Shown in pieces: positions 11,101 to 23,034 of a stretch of 64,000 nt of DNA; position 1 is the stretch's first letter, and every line of letters begins with the position of its first letter. The position numbers and the translations under genes were made by a program. The stretch is from Buddleja alternifolia. Its lineage: Eukaryota; Streptophyta; Magnoliopsida; Lamiales; Scrophulariaceae. The DNA is taken from the NCBI GenBank assembly GCA_019426215.1, contig CM033401.1, forward strand, positions 19,659,134 to 19,723,133, read 5' to 3'. The notes under the pieces were generated by a model. It made no database searches and was not told where the DNA came from. It saw only the letters and a list, made by a program, of their open reading frames with translations.

Positions 11101-12605
11101 CAAAATAAAAAATCTAAACAATTTTTTTTGATGTAATCAAAGAATTCTATTAATTTTCTAGCAGAAGGGGCGATTATTAGATTCTATTTTGAGAGGGAGG
11201 TGTGTAATTAAACCAAATAAGAGGATAATTAATGTAATTAATTCCGTTAGTGTTGTCGTTTCCTGTTACTTTGTCACTAATCTTTTATCCAATTTGATAG
11301 AACGACAACGAGAAAATTGCATTTTTCATCCCTAGGTCAATTTCAATTTTGATTCCACTTACAGGTGTACCACTTTTAACCCCCATAATCTTTAAAAGTC
11401 TCAAAGTTTGTGAAGTTTCCGTCCAAAAATTGACAGATTTCTTTTGTATAAAGTAACAATTAACCTATTTCTTTAAGAGCTTTTATCAAACACTTGGGGG
11501 CCACTCAAAATTTTCAAATTGGAGCTTAATTTTGTCATTTTGATGATAAATCAACATGAAATAGAAGATGTTTTATTGAAAAACAAGTTAATGTTTAGTT
11601 GACAATGAATTGGAAAGCATAAATTTCATGTTATTTTTAGCTAAACTAGAGCAAATGTGATACCAATAGCCCCAACCTATTGACGGTAGATTCCTATATT
11701 AAATTAAAACTTTTGGGTTGTAGAATTAGAGATAATCACTTCTCGGTGAAGGAATTTAAAACACATTTGAGATGTCATAAATTGGATAGGACATGTGGAA
11801 GTATTATTCAGTTCGAATGTCAAATTTAGGGCTGATTTCTATAAATTGGAAGTGTATTGAAATAATTTAGATAGTGATATTTTTGTTGAATGAAGGCGGC
11901 GGAGTTTGGTAGCAAGGTGTTTAGTTTATGACAGTTGAGATGGGATGAAAGCAATGGATTATAAATGAACATGAAATCTATGTTCTTTAGTCCTTTGTGA
12001 GTTAAATATTATGTTATTTTCATTCAAGCATATTCCTGTTGATGTCAATTTGTTTTCAAAATGCAATTTGAAGATTTTGAGGGGCTCCTAAGTGTTTGAC
12101 TAAAATTCTCAAAGAATTGGATTGAATTTCATTTGAGGTGGTATATCCATAAATAATTAAACCAATATTGAAATGAGCCTACTTTATAGGGCGAAACGAT
12201 TTTCCCCAAAGACAAGAAGAAATCAATATCAAACCTATTGAATTGAAGTTAGATAAAGGAAGTAGAAGGGAAGACAAACCAAAACACATTATTAATGGGA
12301 AAAGAATAAAGTTGAACGACAATGAAAGTTTACCACGCAATAGGAGAGAGAGGAAACGGTAAGCATCCAAAAATTGCCTACAAAACTGTCGACAAGGAAT
12401 TGCAAAGCAAAGGGCAATATCCCTATTAACCCCAGAAACACATTGATAATACCAGTAGCGTATGTCATCTTAACCTTCCACACATCAGTTAAGTATATCA
12501 TTATCATCCACACCGCGTACCCTGCTACTATGTCCGCCCACACCACTCCTACCAAACCTACATTCAAAATAATATACCATTGTCCACGTTTAACCTTTAA
12601 GCATT
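8108..12605 (-). CDS. NRT1/PTR family (NPF) transporter, first exon not located
   Basis: This is a membrane transporter of the proton-coupled nitrate/peptide superfamily, related to the NPF5-like group by overall pattern. Three exons splice in frame on the minus strand: 12605-12334, 10136-9589 and 8945-8108 (stop TAG), giving about 551 codons. Joins are supported by a pyrimidine-rich acceptor ending TTACAG at 12606, donor GTG|GTAAAC, acceptor CTCCAG|GGA, donor AG|GTTTAA and acceptor ATCCAG|G. Family landmarks are MTYATGIINVFLG, GILTMSTPPVLA, GHSVCVASF, the RCLEKGAI junction, NKWSLCTLTEV and FQDTLNESRVDKYY. Many hydrophobic helices are visible and the C-terminus ends in five cysteines. The usual ExxER motif of helix 1 is absent (WADIVAGYAV instead) and DQFD is replaced by IEQ, so proton coupling may differ (inference). 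The initiating short exon should lie in 12606-13470. A copia, CACTA and hAT remnant cluster lies upstream. Confidence 0.85.
10137..12333. other. Large NPF intron with repeat remnants
   Basis: The 2.2-kb intron is AT-rich. A weak inverted similarity links about 10510-10560 (TTAATTACGCTAACCGCCC) with about 11190-11245 read in reverse (TTAATTACATTAATTATCC), suggesting an old TIR element. From 11310 a left terminus GAGAAAATTGCATTTTTCAT belongs to the GGGAAAATTGCA family found elsewhere in the window; its right end is not visible. No coding frame was seen. Confidence 0.5.
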
Positions 12606-13471
12606 CTGTAATAGGTACAAGGAGAAAAGATAGAAGAAAGTAAGAGAAAGACTAGCAGTTACATATATATACTTGCCCGAAATTTTGAAGAACATAATTT
12701 TGCTGTACTGAATTTAGTCCTCTGCCGAACTAAAGCAAGATGTCGAGCTCTATGATCAGATGCACATCCAGTGAGAATGTAAATGCGATTAGTGTATATA
12801 TTATAATCTATATAAAGTAATAAACTTAGCTTCCGGTCGATCCACCAAGAGCAAGTTAACAGAGGAGAAATTCTATCTGCATTTACGATTTAGATATAAA
12901 CTATTACTGCATCAAATAACGAAATGTTCAATGCTCAACTGGTTGACATTCTGCTATGCAATATATTTATCAAATATTCGCCGCGTTTACTTAACATATT
13001 ACATATATACTTGTACTGCAAGTTGAGACAGAAATGTATTATTTAATAGAGAAACACCGCTGACCTGCAAGCAATAGACTAGTTCATCTGGACATATTCT
13101 GCTAAAAATAGAATGATAAAGACATCAATATTCTTCTCTGGAAGACCTTATGCAAAATTAAATAACTTGATAGAAACCCGTAGTAGTAGTGATCTATGTC
13201 ATAAAGCAGGAGCGCAGAGCGGGATCGGGAGCGGGAGTATTGAGTGATAACATTTGAAAAAAATTGGGTTTAAAAATTATTCAGCCAAATTATCTGTAGA
13301 TATTATTTTGATAAGCTTATCTCATATTAAAATAAGTATTTGTTAACTTGAATTTTAAAAATAAGATGATGTGATTGTCTTTTTTAACACGCTTAAAAAA
13401 TATAATATACGATGAAGTAAAGAAGATTAAGATTATTAAAATAAAATTAGTTTTAGGTTCCAACTTTTGAC
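12606..13471. other. Upstream region of the NPF gene
   Basis: This region should contain the first exon and promoter of the minus-strand transporter, but no convincing ATG exon with a donor in the needed phase (one base before the AA of exon 2) was identified. It is AT-rich with no other recognisable gene. Confidence 0.4.
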
Positions 13472-13601
13472 TAGGCCTGTCAATGGGTAGGCAAGACTCA
13501 GACTCGGACCCAAAAGTTTGGGTCTAGGTCTAAAGTAAGTTTGGGTCTAGACTCAGAATCAGATCAGCTAGACCCAACCCAGACCCAAAACTAAAACCTA
13601 A
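13472..13601. mobile_element. hAT-like terminal fragment interrupted by CACTA insertion
   Basis: It begins TAGGCCTGTCAATGGGTAGG and continues with alternating GGGTCTAG and AGACCC words, like the termini of the hAT-like element at 21854-23034. It stops where the CACTA terminus starts at 13602. The opposite end was not found. Confidence 0.5.
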
Positions 13602-15994
13602 CACTACTATAGAAATGACCTATTACAGCGATTTTTTTGGGCCTATGACAGCGGTTTGAACCGCTGTCATAGGTATCGCTGTTATATGGTTTGGACCTAT
13701 TACAGCGATTCAAAACCGCTGTCATAGGTCACCCTATTACAGAGGTTTCGATGGAACCGATGTAATAGTGATCATAAAAAAAAAAAATTCGAAACATATG
13801 ACAGCGGTTTAGCCGTTGAACCACTGTCATAGGCTCGTATGACAGTGGTTCACCCTATTACAGCGGCTGAACCGTTGTCATAGGTTTCGAATGTTTTCTT
13901 TTTGTTTTTGATGATCCCTATGACAGCGGTTCTGACCGGAACAGCTGTCATAAGGTCGCATTTTTTTTTCTATTTTTTTAATATTTTGCGCCCTATTATG
14001 GTAATATTCCTGTACAACAATATTCCATAAACCAACCCAACAAATTTCAACTACACAGTAAAACATATTTGACATGAACAACAACTACCCCAAATTTCAA
14101 TATTACCATCTCTTTCCTCCAACAACAAAATGTTATAATCTCCAACAAATGATCACGTGTTAATTTACAATCAACTAATTAAATTACTCATGAGAATTTA
14201 AATACAATAAATCAAATCACAATTTACAACAAGTCACAATGTACAAAAAATATATTACCTAATTTCTAAGGAGCTGCTACGAAAATGTAACGTGCCACTT
14301 CGCAGCGTATTTCATCAATTTGCTCTTGAGTATAGAAGGATTGAGAATCATGAAAGTACTGTAAGATATATATAGAGATTAATTGCAAACTGAAATGACG
14401 TTTCAATTACCTACCAAAGGTTTAATAACTTCAAAAGAAATAGAAATTAAGTATGTATTAAGATTATGCATACCGCTGTTGGGATTATAGATTGTCTGTG
14501 GCTAATAACCTCTTTCATGAATCTCATAACGAAGTAGCCACAATCCACCTCGTTGGTCTGTCGGGGGCACTACAAAAGTAATTAAAGTTACGTTGTATTA
14601 GAACACTAACTTCTATACGAATATATAATCTCTTGAAACTAGAAAACGTTAACCTTTATTTTAAACCATTGACAAGCCGAGTTTTTGGATTTCTTGGAAT
14701 GGTTGTTGCGATTTGCATGAAATATGTGCATAACCCTATAAAAAAAATATAAAAAACAAGGAAATATGTCAAAAACAAGCAATTATGTGAAATAAATATA
14801 CACTTTAAAAAAATATTAAATATAATGTATACATTGATTGAATGAAAAACTTACTGATTGATTTTTTGCATCATATCATCTCGGTATTCCGGCTCACCAT
14901 GCAAAGAATAATGATAGTAAATGACCTCTTGAAATGGATCAATTGCAAGCAACAACCAATGTTCCCTACAAAGCATTCAAAAGATAAGTTCAAAATTTGT
15001 TTTGCATAACTAGTTTTACAAATTAAATTTAAGTCTTTAGTAGCTCACTCGGTGTTGTAAGGTGCAAGAAATAACTTATTCGTTTGTGCACTCTGTATCA
15101 TAGCACGTGCTATGTATTGCACTTGTTGAATTTGTGGGCTTGTTCCCGCAGATATGAAATGTGGGTTAAGGAACCCGAAACTTGCTTCTTTCCCTTCGGG
15201 AATCACGTACTTAACCCACAAACACCTAAATTGAGCATAAAAAATGAATTTCGAGTAACGAAAATAATCATAGTTCAGATTCAATAAAATAATTTAAAAA
15301 ACTTACTTTATGTATGATGTAATGATAGAGGCTCCTATCTCTTTTTGTCGCAGAAGGTAACAAATCTCCTCCTTTCCAATATACTCTAGGAATGCAAAAT
15401 TCATAATGGGTTCCTCCATGTCTATAGTGATCTGGGCACTAATAGACATCATCTTCGTGTACTTTCCCAGAAATAAAAGGTCAACAAAGAGTCCATCTAG
15501 TTGAAGGTCTGCACATCTGTCACCTTCACGTGCAGGCTTGGCCACTGGAAATTTTCCTTTGACAGCTAATTGCTTCGACGTCCCTGATTTCTGGTTTTCA
15601 GATGATTGAGATGGTCCAAGAGACTGTTTAAGCAAAGAAAATAAAACATGAATGTTACACATCAAAGTATATTTAGTAACCTCAAACAAATTGTTATAAT
15701 TTATTATGACTAGCTATTAATTACATACCGGTGCATCAGTGACAATGACAAGACTCATTGGCCAAGCAACAAAGGTACCCAGAACACTAGAAATGGTGAG
15801 CATTTCATCATTGAGAGGGACGAGTAGGGGTGTATCAGCCTCAACTGCAGTGTCAATGCGCACTTTCACATGGATGGTGGCTAATGGACAGTTGTGAAGT
15901 ATTCTATCATTCAATGGTTGATTGTACATCTGTCCTTTAGCCACCACACGATATGATGGTGATGAAAGTGCTAATTGACATGGAGCGATAACCT

Positions 15995-16031
<37 letters not shown>

Positions 16032-16500
16032 CAACATTATATTAGAAAGTTTTGTGTGATTTACAGAAATAGAGAGTTGCAAGTTACATGATCAATAAAC
16101 AAGTTCAAGTCATTACCTCAGGAAGCATCTTATAAACTGGTTCTGGGCTGCTATCTTTCAAAGAAATCACGTCATCTTCTTGTGGCTGATGCGAGTTAGG
16201 CGCTTCCAAAACATCAATTCGTTGTTGCATGGCAAGCATAGTTTCAGAGAGGTTTTTCACCATTTTTCTCAAGCTTTCAATCTCCATTTCTTTAGCAAGT
16301 TTTGGATCCTTAAAATAGTCTCTTTGTGAGACCCCAAAGCCAACACCCCTAACGCGACCCGGATGCTCCTTTTTAAAAGCTTTAGCCAATAGGTCATCTC
16401 GATTCTTCTCATTTCCACTATGGCTAGTACTCTCTTGTGAAATGCTCTCCTGTAATAATGCATTTTACAAAAAAAAAAAAAAAATAGTGAACTTTGTTCT
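13602..16500 (-). mobile_element. CACTA (En/Spm) element, 3' half
   Basis: The left terminus starts CACTACTATAGAAATGACC at 13602, followed to about 13960 by subterminal repeats of GACAGCGGTT and AACCGCTGTCATAGG in both orientations. Minus-strand coding exons of the transposon protein follow (14474-16389). The right terminus was not found; the element seems cut off around 16500-16560, where copia-like sequence starts. The spacer at 13961-14473 is AT-rich and non-coding. A (CA)n(TA)n microsatellite lies at about 15996-16030. Its terminus differs from that of the element ending at 6210 beyond the CACTA core, so the two are probably different families. Confidence 0.75.
14474..16389 (-). pseudogene. 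CACTA transposon protein with Ulp1-like (C48) cysteine protease domain
   Basis: Pieces in order on the minus strand are as follows. 16389-16105: HPGRVRGVGFGVSQRDYF and a heptad-like coiled coil (MEIESLRKMVKNLSETML). 15965-15717: VAKGQMYNQPLNDRILHNCP and VLGTFVAWPMSLVIV, the DUF8039-like region of CACTA proteins. 15640-15303: linker ending KEIGASIITSYIK. 15240-15050: FGFLNPHFISAG ... LFLAPYNT. About 14966-14855: EHWLLLAIDPFQEVIYYHYS. 14738-14653: third protease piece. 14570-14474: QTNEVDCGYFVMRFM. The His (EHW), Gln and Cys (DCG) of a Ulp1-type active site are visible. The catalytic Asp expected in the DSL-like strand reads Tyr (YHYSL). Acceptors and donors are plausible, but the N-terminal half is absent, so this copy cannot encode the full protein. 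Confidence 0.75.
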
Positions 16501-16559
16501 TTCAATAGTATTTCAACGGACATTTATTTCCAACGAGACATAAATTCAAATGCATTAAA

Positions 16560-17600
16560 TGCCTGATAAGAACATTAAATGTGATAAGCTATTATGACTT
16601 GTGGATAAGCCACTTTTTGACTAGACTGTCAGGCTTTTAGAGTTTAAGTCTGCTCCCGTCCAATCGAAACCAGCAGGATTTCAGGAATGTCACTGATTCA
16701 CGCGCCGCGTGAGAGGCATGCTCCTACATGTGTCCAGCGGACAAATCCCTAGAATTACCTATAAATACCTTACTTTCAGCAAACCCTAAATATAGAGATA
16801 CATACGCACATACACAAGAAAGTCAAAAGTTGCTGAAATATTTTCTCAAGAAAAGCTTAGAAACTCCATAGCCAAAATCTTTCAAAATTTTTATATACAT
16901 TCCAGACAATCACAAATATCTCAAACATCTTCCAAAGAAGAAACCTAAACTCTTACTGAGATATTCCAAGTTGTTTGATCTTTCCAAAAACAAACAAAAC
17001 CTGTGTGACAAAACCCTCAACCTTTCATCTGAGTGAGAAAGTTGTTGAAACCTCTTACAGGCAGTATTTCTGAGTGAGAGAAGCTTGTAGAAGAAAATCT
17101 GCATTGGTGCTGAAATTTGTGTGATCAAAGAGCCCGTGATTATTTTTCACCTCTTTACTATCTTATAGAAGATTTTGTGTGATTCTTTGATAATCAACTT
17201 AGTAAATTCCCTCCAAGTAAAAAAGGAGAAGAAAGACGTAGCTAGGATTACATCACCCAGTGAACCTTAAAATTTCTTGTGTTATTTACTATTATTGTTT
17301 TGCTTTATATTCTCTTATTTATTCTGAAAAAGACATACCAAACTGCTAAGCAACTATTTAACCAAAACGAACGCTAAAGCTTTAAAATCATTTCCGCTGT
17401 GCTAACCCTGATTAAGCGATCTAAGCATTACCCTACTTTGGTAAATTGCTAAAATCACTAAGTCTAAATTATCTTTACTAAAGCGCTTAACCCAAGTGCT
17501 CAGCTTTCTAAGCGTTCTAATCTTTAAAAGTGATACGAATTTTTTGAAGTCAAAAAAGATTTCAGGGTCTAGTCAACCTCCCCCCCCCCTTCTAGACCCT
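16560..17600 (+). repeat. Probable copia LTR/leader remnant
   Basis: The sequence has retroelement LTR layout: a candidate TATA box CCTATAAATACC at about 16758, a long untranslated region, then a C-run (about 17580-17590) flanked by GGGTCTAG and CTAGACCC. A similar C-rich stretch closes the LTR/leader of several plant copia elements. No reading frame of note is present. Start and end are approximate and no target duplication was seen. Directly downstream, decayed copia pol of possibly another family begins. Confidence 0.4.
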
Positions 17601-17605
17601 TTCTT

Positions 17606-18904
17606 ATGCCACTTGGAACCACCAAGTTCATTAGACAAGGAGATGCCGGTAGGAAACTGGTTATATTAGAAAAACCAAATGATTCCCCTTCGGAGACACC
17701 AATTCAGGTACAAAGAACTGACCTTGAAACTCAAAAGACACAACTATCGCTGCGACACTCTATTAGAGTATCTCGACCACCAGAGTGATGTGGTTACTTT
17801 CATGAACAACAATATTTGTTTGCTGTGGGAAATGGAAGCCATGGAGATGATCCCTCTAGCTAAGAGCAAGCAGGGACTAATATTGATTCCTCAAAATGGC
17901 TGGAACCAATGAAAGTAGAGATGGATTCGATACATTCAAACCAAGTCTGGACTCTTACTGATCTCCCTAGAGGTGTACGGCCGATAGGGTGCAAATGGAT
18001 CTATAAGAGAAAGATTGGTCCGAATTGCAAGGTAGATACCTACAAAGCTAGACTTGTCGCGAAAGGTTATAGTCAAAAAGAGGGCATTGACTATGAGAAA
18101 ACCTTTTCGCCCATATCAATGATCAAGTCCATTCAAATCTGCTCGCCATCGGAGCAAACCTAGATCATGAAATCTTATAAATGGATGTGAAAACCGCTTT
18201 TTTAAATGGATACCTCGAGGAGGACATTTATATGTAGCAGTCCAGAGGTTTTGTCCCGATACAGACTCTCATAAGGTTTGTAAGCTAAATAAGTTCATTT
18301 ATGGACTTAAGCAGGCGTCTCGCAGATCAAGAAGCAAAATCTTATAGATTCATGAAGAATGAAGATGAACAGCGTGTCTATAAATTGTCCAGTGGGAGCA
18401 AGTTGACATTCCTAGTGTTGAATGTAGATGACATACTACTAATGGGGAATGACATAGGCTCGTTGACATCAGTCAAGGCATGTGCTCTACCTAGAGAAAG
18501 TCCTTAAGAGATATAGAATGAGTAACTTTAAGGGAGGACTTCCGCCGATGGGACATGGAATACATCTCTCTAAGTCTATGAGTCCCAAATTGGATGAGGA
18601 TAGACTAAAGATGAGTAAATTCCTATATGCATTAGCAGTGGGAATTCTCGTATATGCAATGTTATGCACGAAGCCTGACATAGCCTACGATGTGAGTGTA
18701 GTTAGTCAGTTTCAAGCTAACCCGGGTGAGCAACATTGGATGGATGTGAAGACTATCCTTAAGTATCTTAGAAGAACGAAGGAGAACCTTCTCATATATG
18801 GAAATGAAGAGATAAGAGTAAATGGATATTTTGACTCAGATTTTCAGTCTGATGTGGATGATCGAAAATCTACGTCTGGGTTTATATTCACTTTGAATGG
18901 TTGA
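17606..18904 (+). pseudogene. Ty1/copia reverse transcriptase-RNase H remnant
   Basis: The frame-shifted pieces are in pol order. An N-terminal RT stretch has [20 protein letters not shown] and [37 protein letters not shown] comes next, then the catalytic-site strand in altered form (LNVDDILLMGND). After this come the connection segment with TKPDIAYDVSVVSQF and an RNase H start (GYFDSDFQSDVDDRKSTSGF). Several stops and frame changes (for example near 17788, 18163, 18235) make it inactive. Gag, protease and integrase are missing. The purine-rich GTGCAAGTGGGAGAT at about 18923-18937 is the polypurine tract before the 3' LTR. Confidence 0.85.
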
Positions 18905-18937
18905 GCAGTGTCTTGGAATTGAGTGCAAGTGGGAGAT

Positions 18938-20609
18938 TGTTAGGTGTTATGCCCTCTATGCCATTGAGGAACTAGATTTAAGAGTGTGTTTTATTTATAT
19001 TGTATGAACATTATTATTAATTCATAAAAGGTATTGAGTTTGTTCTTATAAATCTAATTGTGGCATTGAATTTATTGAACGAATAGGTCCTTACGATCAA
19101 GGTGTAATCACCACTACTTATTTGATAAGTAGGAGAACTGATGGAGTTAAGTACTTGATCTTATAAATATGGTTCATGAGTTAAAGAATCTAAATTGGGC
19201 GTTTAGATTCAACTTGTATGAGACTTGCTTTGACAAAAAAAGTGCTAAGTCTTACACTAATTGGATAATGGGAACTAGTGTCATGATTATGATTAATGCA
19301 GTTAACATATTCGAACACGACTCATTGTAATCCTATCACATGAGTTTTTACTCGGTGACAGTCAATGATGATGATTACCAGTTATAATAATATGAGTGAA
19401 CTTTAGACCTGAGGAGTCCTTTACGTTGTGCTCGTACCATTGAATAAGTTATTAGAGTAGTTAGGCCCAATCACCTGTTGGTGGGGTCGACCTCGAAGTA
19501 CGATTCAATTGGTATGCTCGATAATGGGAATTGGACTGCCAATAAGGAATTCACTATCTCGAAAGTAAACGAGAAACGACCTGTACGTCATAGGTGTTGT
19601 GAAATTAAAGTCTTTGATCAAAGAATTAATGACTGACTTTTATTGGATACAAAGGGCGGTTTGATAATTTTACATCAGTATGATTATAGTACAGTATCAT
19701 GTTATATGAGTTTGATGTTCCATGACTCTTACTTGATCGGGTTGCGTCAATGAAGAGTTTATACTCATATGGTAATTATAACATAAAGGTTCTGGATGAA
19801 ATACTCATCTCGTACATGATTGGGTTCACGGGATGGCTTAGTGATAACTATATCCTTGGAGTCCTCCTAATGTCAATCAAGATGAGCCTAGAGAGTCGTG
19901 CTATATAAAGATGATAAAATAAATAAGTTTTACTTTATGAAGGGTATTTTGGTAATTTCACTGAAAGTGAAAATTATCAAGAGAATATGTATTGATTATA
20001 ATAAATACATTTATTTATTATAATTAAATTACTTTATTCAATCAATATTAATAGTGTTATTAATTTAGAGTTAATAAAGTACTATTAATAAAAAGAGATT
20101 TCCATTTAATTAATTACCAATTGGATTAGACTGAAAAAATTAATTAAACACTTAACACTGGGCTTGGAATTGGATGAAGTCCAGTACACCTATCCCTAGG
20201 GTAATTTTCAGCCACCCCCCTCTTCTCCTAAGTCAAGGAGAAGTCTTTTATTTAAGCACTAGTTGTTTAACTAAAATAAGAAGTGTGTCAGTTTTTCATC
20301 TTAGAGTGTAAAAAATAGTAAAACATAAAATATGTTCTCCCTCCACATAAACCCTAAGTCGCCCAACCCAGTCTAAGGTAGAGAAGGCTGAGATTCAAGA
20401 ATTGAAAATCATCTTTCGCGTGATTTTTAGAGGAAGGAATGATATGTTGCTTCTCAAAAAGTTGGGCTTTGAAAATTCAACGAAAAAGGTAATTAGATTA
20501 CTTTTTATTCTTGATTTCGATTTATATGAATATGAAATTATCAAAACATGAATTGAATTCAGACTTTGTGATTAGGAAAAAAATTTATCTGTTGGTTCAA
20601 TTCACAACA
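18938..20609 (+). repeat. 3' LTR of a truncated copia element
   Basis: It starts TGTTAGGTGTTATGCCC immediately after a polypurine tract and ends TTCAATTCACAACA, giving TGT...ACA ends over about 1.67 kb. The matching 5' LTR is absent from the window, so no age or target duplication can be read. A diverged relative of its first half appears at the right edge of the window (about 63760-64000). Confidence 0.75.
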
Positions 20610-21853
20610 AAAATGCCTTTATAATTTAATGTATATGCATTAGAATTATCTATTTTATTTTATATTTTTTCAATTATTTTAAATTTATTTATTTTTATTG
20701 TTTTCTTTCACCTTTTCCCCAATCCATTTTTTTTCTCAAATTCTCAACCTACCTTTCCCCTCACCCCACAATCCATAGCCCAAGCCCAGCCCCATAATCC
20801 ATCTTGTCCACTTTCCATCCACCGTCCGTTGTCTCCACCAACGCCTCTCAATCTAAAATTCGCACCACCATTGCCAGCAATCGCCGCCACCATGACCACC
20901 CCTAAGCAAATCAAACGTCACTTCTTCCTCCACTATCTACATCAAATGTTGTTGACTCCTCCTTCCTATGCATCAAACGTTGCCGCCTCCTCCACCCTTT
21001 AGATCAATTCCTCCTCCACCTCCACCATTTGCAATTCTGCCGCCAACATAAGGCACCACCATGAGCCAAATCTCTTTCCCTCCCGTTGTTCATCTACTCA
21101 CGCTATTGTAGACACTCTGCGCTATTGTCTCCTCTCACAGATTTGCAAAGAGGGAGGTGGTGTTGGCCGAGATCTACAAGGCGGAGGTGGTGGTTGTATA
21201 GGGCGAAAACAGGTGGTGGTGGGTTGGCAACGGCAAAAGAATAGTGGTGCGGGTGGGGTTATTGGATTTGCACATATATATATATACACACACATACACA
21301 CACTTATATATAAATACTTATATATTATGTTTATTAATATATATTTAGTGATATATCCTTTATAATTCTAAAATAAAAAATATATATATTTTATGATATT
21401 TAATATGCATCGTTAATCTCTTTCAAGATCTATGAATATGACGATTTGAAATTAAGAAATGTTTATATGTTTTATATTGACTGTCGATTTTAGGATATGT
21501 GATACAATGATTGCTATATCAAGGACAAAATCATCCAAAAATAGAAAAAAAAAAAAGATTATAACCACTCGTACAATGCACATGGCGCAGGTGGGATCAA
21601 AGCTGCTTTTTTGTTTTTATCTTAGGTAGGTTTATTGATTTATTTTTTTCATAAAGAGGCTTTTAAATAATTCAATATATCACAAGGGGTCATATGTATT
21701 CAATTCTATATATAGTCAAAATTGCTTAGCCATCTAATAGCTAAGTTATTCGTTCGGCTACTTTCTTTCCTTTTTCTTATTTTGTTTATAAAGATTCGCT
21801 TGGCTACTTACTTTTGAAATATAATAATAATTAGATTACCTTCCGTGTCAATC
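20610..21853. other. Gene-free spacer
   Basis: It contains a pyrimidine-rich stretch (20700-21130) with many CCACC and CTCC words and (TA)n/(CA)n microsatellites (21277-21345). No coding frame resembling a known protein was recognised. Confidence 0.5.
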
Positions 21854-23034
21854 TAGGGGTGGCATTGGTTGGGTCTGATCCAAACCCAAATCCAAAATTT
21901 TGGGTCTGAGTCTGAGCCCAGACCCAAAACAATTGTTGGGTTTGAGCCCAGATCCAGACCTAATAAATTTTTTTAATTGGGTCTGGGTCTGGGTTTAGAC
22001 CCATAGACCCAAATGCCCTTATAAGCAAATTTTTTTTCTCTCTCTCTTCATCTATCTCTTGCTCTCGTCTCTGTATCCCTATATCGCTCTCATCTCTCAT
22101 CTCTCATCTCATCTCTCTCCCTCTCTCATCCGCCACCGCTCTCCCCGTCGCCGCAGCGACCTTCGCCGCTTGGTAAGGTTTTATTTTTGTTGTTTTTTTA
22201 TGAGCCCATGTCTTGTAACTCTTAATGAGAGATGAACTCTGCATATCTGAAATATAAAGTTGGAAAACAAAAACTATATATGAGTTGCGAGTTACGACAA
22301 CTTGAAACCCATGAGATATCCAATAAGAGTAGAAATAGACAGAGAAATCAGAATAACAATGATAGAGTTAAGACTTTTTAAGATTGGATTTTCTCTTATG
22401 TCGTGCTGTGGCGGCGACTACAGTCGGCGTCCAGGAGGGAGATGATAAAAGCGGGGGAAGTCAAATTACTGCGAAAAGGGTTTTGATTTTGGTGTTTGGT
22501 CGAGAGAGGGAGAAATGTGTTGGGCTCTTTTTAGTTTTACTAAAAACAAAATAATGATTAGTAACATATTAAATAATTTATGTTATTCAAATATTAACAA
22601 TTAATATATTATCTTTGATTTTTTTTATTTTTTTTACTCATTCAAAGTTGGCCAAATTAATACCATTACATATGTTACAAACAATAAGCTATATATATAT
22701 ATATATTATACACATACATACACACATATATCTATATATATATATGTGTGTAAGTGTGTGTGAGAAATAATTGTTACTTGAAAAAAATAGAACCCAAAAA
22801 CAATACACAAAAAAGCCTAAAAAATGCAAGAAGGAATTGGGTCTAAATTTGGGCCCAAAAGATTGGGTCCAGACCCAGACTTAGACCCAAAACATTGGGT
22901 CTCAAAAGTAGACCCAATGATTAGATTCATTGGGCCTAGGTCTAGCTCTAGACCCAATGTATTGGGTTTGGACCAGACCCAAACCCAAAATTTTGGGTCT
23001 GGGTCTGGGCCAGACCCAACCAATGCCACCCCTA
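21854..23034. mobile_element. hAT-like non-autonomous element, 1.18 kb
   Basis: The left end TAGGGGTGGCATTGGTTGGG is the exact reverse complement of the right end, and inverted similarity continues through runs of GGGTCTGGGTCTG/CAGACCCAGACCC for about 150 bp. Flanking 8-mers TGTCAATC and CCTCAATC match at six of eight bases, consistent with an aged hAT target duplication. There is no transposase. The interior holds a CT-rich block with GCCGCC words ending at a donor-like CTTG|GTAAGG (about 22040-22180) that looks like a captured 5' UTR (inference). Confidence 0.8.
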
